Positions 1 through 5,013 of a stretch of DNA of 5,144 bases are shown here, in pieces (the first letter of the stretch is position 1; every line of letters begins with the position of its first letter). Under the pieces are notes generated by a model. The model did not search any database. It was not told where the DNA came from and was given only the letters and a program-made list of their open reading frames with translations. The stretch is taken from the NCBI GenBank assembly GCA_025936955.1, contig JAICSL010000152.1, forward strand, positions 1 to 5,144. Direction: 5' to 3'. Made by a program: the position numbers and the translations under genes. This DNA is from Nitrososphaeraceae archaeon (lineage in GTDB: Archaea; Thermoproteota; Nitrososphaeria; Nitrososphaerales; Nitrososphaeraceae).

Positions 1-855
1 AATAGAGGTAAGTTCTTTTATAACCTGCACCGCTAATTTCTGGGACGTTGTCACTGCACCACAAAGTGTATCAACACCATGTTCAGCTTGAGAAATAAGA
101 TCTAGCGCAACCAATTTTGGATTGGCAGATGAATCTGCGTAAACAAGTAATTCAGTAGGACCAGCAACCATATCAATGGATACTCTACCAGATACAAGAA
201 TCTTAGCGACAGTGACATGCACTCCTCCTGGACCAACTATTTTACTAACTTTGTTTATGCTATTAGTACCAAAGGCCAACGCCGTGATTCCTTGAGCACC
301 TCCCATCATATAAAATTCGTCAATCCCACATATATCAGCGGCTACAAGAGTCAAAGGGTCTATTGTCCCGCTTTTTAATGGAGGTGAGATTCCCACTATT
401 CTTTTTACACCAGCACATTTTGCAGGTACTGCACACATTATTACTGTACTAGGATAACGCGCTTTTCCTCCAGGAATATAACATCCAACGCTAGGAATGG
501 GTTGAACTAAACGCTGAATCCTTACTCCATCATACGAAAGTGAAATTCCTTTAAGCCGGTTTAAGAGTGCCAATTCGCTCTTCATTAATCTTTCTTTCAT
601 AATTTTGAGGGATCTAATCTGCTCAGTTGTAACTTTGCTATAGGCATCTTTGAAATCTCTATCTGTAACTCTAAGCGAATTTAGTTTAACACCGTCAAAT
701 TTATTAGTATAATTAATAACTGCCGTATCACCATGTTTTATTACTTCCTCCATCACTGTTTTTGTTTGTTGAATCTGATCATCTGAAATGGTAGTTGAAT
801 TACGCAACAGTTCAGCATCAGCTTTTACATCGGTGATAGATATTACCTTTATCAA
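1..855 (-). CDS. hisD: Histidinol dehydrogenase, N-terminal 285 codons (cut by window edge)
   Basis: HisD catalyses the last two steps of histidine synthesis, oxidising L-histidinol to L-histidine with two NAD+ in the cytoplasm. The reading frame is open from a TTG at 855 to the left edge, giving 285 of the roughly 430 residues usual for the family. Family blocks visible are VGCYIPGGKARYPST (about 123-137), KIVGPGG (205-211), IDMVAGPTELLVYADSSA (227-244) and LISQAEHG (253-260). Gln256 and His259 match the zinc ligands Gln259/His262 of the E. coli enzyme. The catalytic Glu-His pair and the other two zinc ligands lie in the missing part. The TTG is chosen because the N-terminal alignment needs residues well before the first ATG (codon 35) and because it overlaps the hisG stop as TTGA, which suggests translational coupling. 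The Asn usual in GPGN is Gly here. Identification is firm; the exact start is slightly less so. Confidence 0.95.
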   Translation of the reverse strand, partial: MIKVISITDVKADAELLRNSTTISDDQIQQTKTVMEEVIKHGDTAVINYTNKFDGVKLNSLRVTDRDFKDAYSKVTTEQIRSLKIMKERLMKSELALLNRLKGISLSYDGVRIQRLVQPIPSVGCYIPGGKARYPSTVIMCAVPAKCAGVKRIVGISPPLKSGTIDPLTLVAADICGIDEFYMMGGAQGITALAFGTNSINKVSKIVGPGGVHVTVAKILVSGRVSIDMVAGPTELLVYADSSANPKLVALDLISQAEHGVDTLCGAVTTSQKLAVQVIKELTSI

Positions 856-1829
856 GAAAACTCATCTAGATTTATTTCATCGAGAGAAAGAATTTGCCTC
901 GTTTCCAAAACAACTAACCCTTGTGCCATTTTTCTAATTATTGGAACTATTCTAATAAATTCATTCTTATCAATAATTGAATTAACTCCGTACCATCCTT
1001 TCTCACTTAACGGACTGATTGTTGGTTTCTTCAGTGCTGGTAAATTTTTCAGTAATTTATCAAGATTTCCTTTCTTAACATTAACAAAAATATGAAGTTT
1101 TTTGCGAGCTTCCACAGCGCCCTTTAGTAAGGCGACCATATCTGTGATTTTCTCTCTCTTTCTTGTATCCTTGAGAGAATTTTTATTTGCTACAAGAACA
1201 GCTGTTGATTCCATTACAATATCTATTATTTTTAGATTATTTTGTGTGAGAGTAGTACCAGTTTCTGTTATGTCAAATATAGCATCGACATCTTCTGGTG
1301 GTTTTGCCTCGGTGGCTCCAAAGGAAAGAAATATTTGCACATTTTTGTTTTCTCCAATCCTTAGCCAAGGAGTTATCACCATAGGATCAGTGTTTCCAAA
1401 ATATTTTTTATAAGCTGAATTTGATTTTATATGATAGGCTGTGGTAGTTAAATATTCTGAAGATATTCTCAGAGTCCTCTTTTCCTTCGCAAAACCTGTA
1501 ATTAACCCAGTTAGATCTGTAAATCCAAAACTTTCTGGAACAGCAATTACTTGTTTTACTCGTCCATATTCTAAGTCAAGTAATGTTACAATATCTGCTT
1601 TGGCTTCTCTAATCCAATCTTTGCCAGTAATTCCAACATCGTAAAATCCCTCTTGTATATAAGTTGGAATTTCTTGTGGTCTCAGGATCTTGACTTCTAT
1701 TTCAGGATCACTGAGTCTTACTCTATAAGTACGTCCTCTACCACTTATACTCTGCCAAGCTTGTTCGAGGAGTTTAAATGTTGGTTCCTCAATACTACCC
1801 TTAGGTATCACGAACTTTAATATAGCCAT
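852..1829 (-). CDS. hisG: ATP phosphoribosyltransferase, long form with regulatory C-terminal domain
   Basis: HisG condenses ATP with PRPP to phosphoribosyl-ATP, the first committed step of histidine synthesis. The 325-residue product is a complete long-form enzyme (E. coli has 299). Residues 1-100 carry the first catalytic lobe: an N-terminal IPKGS motif, YDVGITGKDW at 63-72, and LLDLEYGRVKQVIAVPE at 83-99. The PRPP-binding loop is DAIFDITETGTTL at 182-194. Residues about 243-320 form the HisG_C ferredoxin-like regulatory domain (KKPTISPLSEKGWYGVNSII at 267-286), which in the family binds histidine for feedback inhibition, so no separate HisZ is needed. The ATG at 1829 is the natural start (AILKFVIPKGS) and sits about 9 bases after the transcription start predicted from the upstream TATA box. 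It is first in the operon, with hisD overlapping its stop. Confidence 0.97.
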   Translation of the reverse strand: MAILKFVIPKGSIEEPTFKLLEQAWQSISGRGRTYRVRLSDPEIEVKILRPQEIPTYIQEGFYDVGITGKDWIREAKADIVTLLDLEYGRVKQVIAVPESFGFTDLTGLITGFAKEKRTLRISSEYLTTTAYHIKSNSAYKKYFGNTDPMVITPWLRIGENKNVQIFLSFGATEAKPPEDVDAIFDITETGTTLTQNNLKIIDIVMESTAVLVANKNSLKDTRKREKITDMVALLKGAVEARKKLHIFVNVKKGNLDKLLKNLPALKKPTISPLSEKGWYGVNSIIDKNEFIRIVPIIRKMAQGLVVLETRQILSLDEINLDEFS

Positions 1830-1858
1830 AATGAACCAATACTTTAAATTATTATGAG

Positions 1859-1869
1859 ATATATATTTA
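1859..1869 (-). promoter_or_regulatory. TATA box of the his operon
   Basis: On the minus strand this reads TAAATATATAT, a good archaeal TATA box. Its centre is about 35 bases before the hisG ATG, so with the usual 26-base spacing transcription would start near 1838 and leave a leader of about 9 bases. No Shine-Dalgarno sequence is evident in that leader. Seen by eye only. Confidence 0.6.
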
Positions 1870-2065
1870 CTAAGTTTATTTCCTAATTATCTAATTATTA
1901 CTAACGTGATTGAATTCTTTTTCAAGATATGTGTTAAGATGGATCAGAAATATGCAGTTTGCAAGATTAATTCTCGTAGACAATAACTTTGGATTTATGT
2001 AGAAGATTTTGAAGAAAGTTATCATGTGAGAATGAAATTGGATATAAGTAAACAGATTGGAAGTG
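1870..2065. other. Intergenic region between HMG-CoA reductase 3' end and his promoter
   Basis: About 200 AT-rich bases with no convincing gene. They contain the 3' flank of the reductase gene and the upstream side of the hisG promoter. An 8-base inverted repeat (ATAACTTT at 1983-1990 and AAAGTTAT at 2015-2022, 24-base loop) lies about 44 bases after the reductase stop and could form a weak hairpin, but such a repeat is not rare by chance. A plus-strand GTG frame of 26 codons (1906-1986) has no clear start signal. No strong terminator is visible. Confidence 0.5.
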
Positions 2066-3331
2066 TCAAACATCACGATCGAGTAATTCAAGTATTTCTC
2101 TTGCTCTAGTAACATTTATGTTTCCTTCATTTACGATTTGTTTTGCAATTATGTCTATTTGGTTACCTTTAGCTCCTGCCATAATAGATATATTTCTAGC
2201 ATGTAGTCTCATATGTCCTTTCTGTATTCCTTCTGATGCTAATGCTCTAAGTGCAGATAAATTTTGAGCAAGACCAACTGATCCTAGTATCATACCAAGA
2301 TCTCTAGCAGTTTTAACACCTAATATTTTCATAGCTAACTTGGACATAGGGTTTACTGATATCACTCCTCCCACTACTCCAACAGCCATTGGTAACTCAA
2401 TTTTTCCTATCAAATCGCCTTCTTTTGTTTTGTACCAATTTGTTAATGGTCGATAAGTTCCATCTCTACATGCATAGGCGTGAGCTGCCGCTTCAATTGC
2501 ACGAAAGTCCTGTCCTGTAGCCAATGCAACTGCATCAATTCCATTCATCACGCCTTTATTATGAGTTACAGCACGATATATATCAGAATATGCTAATGCA
2601 AAGGCAAAAAGAATTCGTTCTACAATATTTTCGCCTCCGAGATCTTCTTTTCCAAAAACAGCTTTACATCGTACTAAGCGTTTTGTTGCATAGTTTGAAA
2701 GTATTTTTAGAATAACTTTGCCTCCTGTTATTTCTTCTATTGCTGGAGATATTGCTTCACACATTGTATTTATTATATTAGCACCCATTACATCTTTTGT
2801 ATCAATTATCAGCTCTACAATCATCATCTCACCCATATTATTTTTACTTTTGTCAAGTAATGATTGAATTTGCAGATCTTTGGCAACAACCGATTTGCTT
2901 TTTGAATTTGCTAATCGTAGAATGGATTTCTTGTGGTTTAAAATCTTCTCTTTTGCTATTTTTAATGAAACGGGTAATGAAACAACTTGTACTTGACCAA
3001 TCATGAATGATTCGTCAGCTTGTGCTTCAAACCCTCCTTTACTTTTTGCTATCTTAGCTGCCTTACTTGCTGCTGCAATAACAGATGGTTCTTCTGTAAC
3101 CATTGGAACAAGGTATTCTTTTCCATTGACAACTAAATTAGTTGCAATACCAAATGGCAATGCTAACAGACCGATTGCATTTTCTACCATCCGATCAGCA
3201 GTATCAAATGGAAGAATTAATGATGGATCTTGTATTAATAATATCTCATCAGCAGATAATCCCACAGTCTTTTGCAAATATTGTAAACGCTCACTTCTAT
3301 TCATTTCATAAAATTTCTTTTCTATTGTCAA
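2066..3331 (-). CDS. hmgA: Class II hydroxymethylglutaryl-CoA reductase
   Basis: The enzyme interconverts HMG-CoA and mevalonate using a nicotinamide cofactor; in archaea this feeds the mevalonate pathway for isoprenoid ether lipids. At 421 residues, soluble and without membrane segments, it matches class II enzymes (Pseudomonas mevalonii, 428) throughout. Visible blocks are VTEEPSVIAAAS (78-89), DVMGANIINTM (180-190), THNKGVMNGID (256-266), ATGQDFRAIEAAAHAYACR (271-289), SVGLAQN (351-357) and EGIQKGHMRLHARN (367-380). Catalytic residues correspond to Glu81, Lys259, Asp275 and His373 (P. mevalonii Glu83, Lys267, Asp283, His381). The Asp146 that excludes NADPH in P. mevalonii is Ser145 here, followed by Lys146. 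The start is a TTG at 3331. An ATG at codon 10 (3304) is possible, but codons 5-9 (KKFYE) fit the FYKL-type start of relatives. The gene appears to be single and divergent from the CBS-HPF gene. The bacterial gene is called mvaA. Confidence 0.96.
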   Translation of the reverse strand: MTIEKKFYEMNRSERLQYLQKTVGLSADEILLIQDPSLILPFDTADRMVENAIGLLALPFGIATNLVVNGKEYLVPMVTEEPSVIAAASKAAKIAKSKGGFEAQADESFMIGQVQVVSLPVSLKIAKEKILNHKKSILRLANSKSKSVVAKDLQIQSLLDKSKNNMGEMMIVELIIDTKDVMGANIINTMCEAISPAIEEITGGKVILKILSNYATKRLVRCKAVFGKEDLGGENIVERILFAFALAYSDIYRAVTHNKGVMNGIDAVALATGQDFRAIEAAAHAYACRDGTYRPLTNWYKTKEGDLIGKIELPMAVGVVGGVISVNPMSKLAMKILGVKTARDLGMILGSVGLAQNLSALRALASEGIQKGHMRLHARNISIMAGAKGNQIDIIAKQIVNEGNINVTRAREILELLDRDV

Positions 3332-3343
3332 GATAATAGTACA

Positions 3344-3366
3344 CTATATACATTAAATTAAATTAT
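3344..3366 (-). promoter_or_regulatory. Possible promoter of the HMG-CoA reductase gene
   Basis: On the minus strand the region reads ATAATTTAATTTAATGT followed by ATATAG. Two TATA-like boxes are possible. One centred near 3358 would give a leaderless mRNA beginning at the TTG (3331). One centred near 3348 would start transcription near 3322, which would favour the internal ATG at 3304. No Shine-Dalgarno sequence is seen. The choice between them is unresolved. Confidence 0.4.
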
Positions 3367-3417
3367 GGCTTTAATATTCTTAAGATATTATTATTACTAA
3401 TACCTATATGACCGAAT

Positions 3418-3431
3418 CATATTATAATATG
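3418..3431. repeat. 14-base perfect palindrome in the divergent promoter region
   Basis: CATATTATAATATG is a perfect palindrome located between the divergent reductase and CBS-HPF promoters, about 40 bases before the CBS-HPF TATA box. It could be an operator, but it is very AT-rich and chance palindromes of this kind are common in such sequence. Confidence 0.3.
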
Positions 3432-3462
3432 TGGATTTGAATCACTAAGGATAGGATACATA

Positions 3463-3478
3463 GGAAAGTTTTTAATTA
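3463..3478 (+). promoter_or_regulatory. BRE/TATA promoter of the CBS-HPF gene
   Basis: GGAAAG followed by TTTTTAATTA looks like a purine-rich BRE plus TATA box. The centre (about 3474) is 28 bases before the ATG at 3502, which predicts transcription starting at or within a base or two of the ATG, that is, a leaderless mRNA. Consistent with this, no Shine-Dalgarno sequence precedes the start. Confidence 0.6.
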
Positions 3479-3501
3479 GCTCGATCTTTTGCAGTATAAT
3501 T

Positions 3502-4599
3502 ATGAACGTATCTGAGATCATGGTGAACAAACTTTTCACTTTATCGTTAGAAGATACGATTTCAAAAGCCGTGAACATCATGTATCAACATAATATTAAT
3601 CAGATACCAATAGTTGACGATAATCTTACATACTTTGGCATGGTTTTCTCTAAGGAATTTCTTAAAATAAACATTCTTCCCCAATCAAAAGTAAAGGGTT
3701 TCATTGTAAAAACTCCTATTCTGAATCCAACAGATTCCATTGAAAAGTGCACTCAACTAATTGTTGAAACTGGAAACAGCTCACTACCTATTGTTGAAAA
3801 TGGAAAATTGATAGGCATTGTTGGCGAAACAGATGTGTTACTTACCGCAGATTTTGGTCATTCCAGTATTGATGAAGTTATGTCAGGTGCTATTGTAATT
3901 GAAGAAAATGTAATATTAAGTAATGCATTGTCAAAGATGAGAAGGTATAATATCTCACGACTTCCAGTAATCAATTCATCGGGTATTCTTACCGGTGTTA
4001 TTAATCCATTAGACATTGCGAGGATCATTGCCGCTCCTAGGGAAAGGGACGCTAAATCCGCAGGAATAGACACGATAATAGATTTCCGAGGTGTAAAAGC
4101 CAAAGATATCTCTAGAAGAGCATTTTCAGTAGAAACTAATACACCTCTTAATGCAGTAATTGAAAATTTTAGAAGACATGGTGAAATTATTGTTGTAGGT
4201 AATGGAAGACCAATTGGTATAATTACTCCAAAGGATACATTAGAACTAACTCTTCCAAAACAAACTCGCCCTTCTATTCACATAGCTCATTTAGATGACA
4301 ATGAGGCCAGACAAGAAATCGAAGAACAGATGTATAAATTTATGAACAAAATTCAAGGAAAGATAGAAAATATACATCAAATAGTTGTTTATGTGGATAA
4401 ACACAAGAGCCATAAATATTCTGTTAGAGCCAGAGTAATGACCGGCAATGGAGTAATTGACGCGAAGGCGGCAGAATATGATGTAATAAGTGCGAGCAGA
4501 CAACTAATAAGTCGACTTGAAAGAAGAATTAAAGCGGGACATGTTCAAAAAGTAAGAATAAAACAACATAGAGAAACTGCCAGAAAAGAGATAAATTAA
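3502..4599 (+). CDS. Four-CBS-domain protein fused to an HPF/RaiA-like ribosome-binding domain
   Basis: The 365-residue protein has four CBS repeats in two tandem pairs (about 1-55, 63-116, 120-175, 198-250), a fold that usually senses adenine nucleotides. The motif ending each repeat is clear in repeats 2-4 (IGIVGETD 104-111, TGVINPLD 164-171, IGIITPKD 238-245) and degenerate in repeat 1 (FGMVFSKE). Residues about 255-345 follow the beta-alpha-beta-beta-beta-alpha order of ribosome hibernation factors: strand IHIAHL, long helix 266-291, strands HQIVVYVDKH, YSVRARVMTG and GVIDAKAAEYD, then helix DVISASRQLISRLERRIKAG. The tail (346-365) is strongly basic, as expected for rRNA contact. Inferred role: ribosome inactivation under control of nucleotide status. 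Archaeal hibernation factors of CBS-HPF type have, as I recall, been reported (Dri in Pyrobaculum), but I cannot confirm orthology. The ATG fits a leaderless promoter. The stop directly abuts the convergent tRNA gene. Confidence 0.9.
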   Translation: MNVSEIMVNKLFTLSLEDTISKAVNIMYQHNINQIPIVDDNLTYFGMVFSKEFLKINILPQSKVKGFIVKTPILNPTDSIEKCTQLIVETGNSSLPIVENGKLIGIVGETDVLLTADFGHSSIDEVMSGAIVIEENVILSNALSKMRRYNISRLPVINSSGILTGVINPLDIARIIAAPRERDAKSAGIDTIIDFRGVKAKDISRRAFSVETNTPLNAVIENFRRHGEIIVVGNGRPIGIITPKDTLELTLPKQTRPSIHIAHLDDNEARQEIEEQMYKFMNKIQGKIENIHQIVVYVDKHKSHKYSVRARVMTGNGVIDAKAAEYDVISASRQLISRLERRIKAGHVQKVRIKQHRETARKEIN

Positions 4600-4647
4600 C
4601 GCAGATGAGGAGATTTGAACTCCTGATCGCCCGAGGGCGAATCGGCT

Positions 4648-4664
4648 TACTTTCATACGTGGAA
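4648..4664 (-). other. Canonical 37/38 tRNA intron (17 nt)
   Basis: Between the two halves of the anticodon stem there are 24 bases instead of 7. Placing the intron after G37 leaves the loop CTTGAG plus A38. The intron TTCCACGTATGAAAGTA can form a relaxed bulge-helix-bulge: C32-T33-T34 pair with AAG near the intron end, a TC/GA helix forms inside the intron, and TA|A is the 3' bulge. The central helix is only 3 bp and the 5' bulge is 4 bases, so the motif is imperfect; the position rests mainly on the tRNA structure. Confidence 0.85.
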
Positions 4665-4682
4665 CTCAAGGCCGACGCATTA

Positions 4683-4708
4683 TTGTGTTCCTGTTATAAC
4701 TAAGGAAG
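4683..4708 (-). other. Noncanonical D-loop tRNA intron (26 nt)
   Basis: The D-loop between GCA (10-12) and TGC (23-25) is 36 bases instead of about 10. A helix TTCCT/AGGAA (4707-4703 with 4692-4688) lies inside, and G15-T16-G18 pairs with CAC (4687-4685). This leaves 3-base bulges GT|C and AA|T at the two ends, a relaxed bulge-helix-bulge with a 3-bp centre. Cutting each bulge after its second base removes exactly 26 nt and restores a textbook D-arm, with the intron after T20. Confidence 0.85.
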
Positions 4709-4730
4709 ACCACTCTGCCACATCTGCTCA

Positions 4731-4742
4731 TCTTGTACAAGA
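4731..4742. repeat. 12-base palindrome at the tRNA transcription start
   Basis: TCTTGTACAAGA is a perfect palindrome just upstream of the tRNA 5' end (4727), overlapping the start site expected from the TATA box (about 4732). It could be an initiation-region or operator element, or chance: about one 12-base palindrome is expected per 4 kb of random sequence. Confidence 0.3.
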
Positions 4743-4752
4743 CATCACGGCT

Positions 4753-4763
4753 ACTTATAAACT
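4753..4763 (-). promoter_or_regulatory. TATA box of the tRNA-Ser gene
   Basis: On the minus strand this reads AGTTTATAAGT. Its centre (about 4758) predicts transcription starting near 4732, five bases before the mature tRNA 5' end, which is a typical archaeal tRNA arrangement. A weaker T/A-rich box (TTTAAAACTT) lies further upstream near 4777-4788. Confidence 0.65.
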
Positions 4764-4919
4764 AAGGACGTGGCGATAAGTTTTAAATGACCTACCTTTC
4801 TCACATGCGTTTTAATTGATATCTAAATATATGTTGACATGTCAAATTGATGATCTGTAATGGAGTTAAATAGTAATTTTTACATTTAAAATCCTTCAGA
4901 TATTAGTTCCGACACTTGC
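4764..4919. other. AT-rich intergenic region without a clear gene
   Basis: No reading frame longer than about 10 codons with a credible start was found here. On the plus strand a TATA-like TAAATATATG (about 4824-4833) runs directly into the palindrome TTGACATGTCAA (4834-4845). A start near 4854 would transcribe only two tiny ORFs (from 4850 and 4860) before a TAATTTTTAC stretch. This may be an unused promoter-like sequence or a short transcript unit. Confidence 0.4.
4834..4845. repeat. Palindrome TTGACATGTCAA next to a TATA-like box
   Basis: This is a perfect 12-base palindrome immediately 3' of a plus-strand TATA-like sequence, where a repressor would block transcription initiation. Less AT-rich than the other palindromes here, it is the best operator candidate in the window. 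No target gene is obvious, and its identity as an operator is inference. Confidence 0.35.
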
Positions 4920-4929
4920 TTTATAAATT
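4920..4929 (+). promoter_or_regulatory. Strong TATA box upstream of the right-edge genes
   Basis: TTTATAAATT is the best plus-strand TATA match in the right part of the window. With the usual 26-base spacing, transcription would start near 4951, exactly on an ATG that opens a 20-codon frame, and about 60 bases before the ATG at 5013. Confidence 0.5.
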
Positions 4930-4950
4930 AATATAACATTGATATTCTAT

Positions 4951-5013
4951 ATGTTTACAATTTCGAAATGCATAAGAAACTTATTTCTCTTGCTGAGAGA
5001 AGTTAATATATAA
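4951..5013 (+). CDS. Possible 20-codon small ORF overlapping the next start
   Basis: ATG at 4951 opens a 20-residue frame that begins MFTISKC, contains LFLLLREVNI at its end and stops with TAA at 5011-5013. The start coincides with the transcription start predicted from the TATA box at 4920, so it could be translated as a leaderless leader peptide. Its stop overlaps the next ATG as TAATG, the classic arrangement for coupled translation. The protein has no recognisable family, and a 20-codon frame can occur by chance, so the support is positional only. A 12-codon frame starting at 4968 in another phase is an alternative. Confidence 0.3.
   Translation: MFTISKCIRNLFLLLREVNI
4985..5001 (+). other. 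Small hairpin before the right-edge CDS
   Basis: TTCTCT, a 5-base loop TGCTG, then AGAGAA form a 6-bp stem ending 11 bases before the ATG at 5013. AAC (4978-4980) and GTT (5002-5004) could add three more pairs across a 4-base bulge. It may influence initiation at 5013; no T-run follows, so it is not a terminator. Confidence 0.3.

Larger units (their letters stand above)
4600..4727 (-). tRNA. tRNA-Ser(UGA) with two introns
   Basis: The acceptor stem is GCAGATG (4727-4721) with CATCTGC (4607-4601), followed by discriminator G (4600), the serine identity base; no CCA is encoded. The T-arm AGGAG-TTCAAAT-CTCCT is perfect. The long variable arm TCGCC-CTCG-GGCGA marks a type II tRNA. The anticodon stem is TCGGC/GCCGA, and the loop starts C-T-TGA-G, giving anticodon UGA (4668-4666). 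The gene is 128 bases, about 43 too many, because the D-loop and the anticodon loop are both interrupted. Removing 26 and 17 bases leaves an 85-nt tRNA whose D-arm becomes GCAGAGTGGTTAATGCG, the standard serine form. A TATA box lies at the right distance upstream. The 3' end is directly adjacent to the stop codon of the CBS-HPF gene on the other strand. G73 and the variable arm argue against tRNA-Leu. Confidence 0.95.

Noticed and set aside
1102..1644. Plus-strand frames of 103 and 67 codons opposite hisG
   Set aside because: They lie wholly antisense to a clear hisG and show no family resemblance.
1906..1986. Plus-strand 26-codon GTG frame in the his/reductase intergenic region
   Set aside because: There is no convincing TATA box or ribosome site at the right distance and no recognisable product.
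1983..2022. Inverted repeat ATAACTTT/AAAGTTAT as a reductase terminator
   Set aside because: The 24-base loop, the lack of a following T-run and a high chance expectation make it weak; it is noted only within the intergenic entry.
1891..2115. Minus-strand frame of 74 codons after the reductase
   Set aside because: It overlaps the 3' end of the reductase in another frame, has no promoter of its own and encodes a composition typical of translated AT-rich noncoding DNA.
2524..3336. Several plus-strand frames of 63-102 codons opposite the reductase
   Set aside because: All are antisense shadows of a gene with every catalytic motif in place.
3858..4503. Minus-strand frames of 81 and 70 codons opposite the CBS-HPF gene
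   Set aside because: They are antisense to a gene with clear domain structure and have no start signals.
4600..4727. Reading the tRNA as tRNA-Leu or as a split or pseudo-tRNA
   Set aside because: Discriminator G, anticodon UGA and the perfect stems after removal of both introns fit an intact tRNA-Ser.
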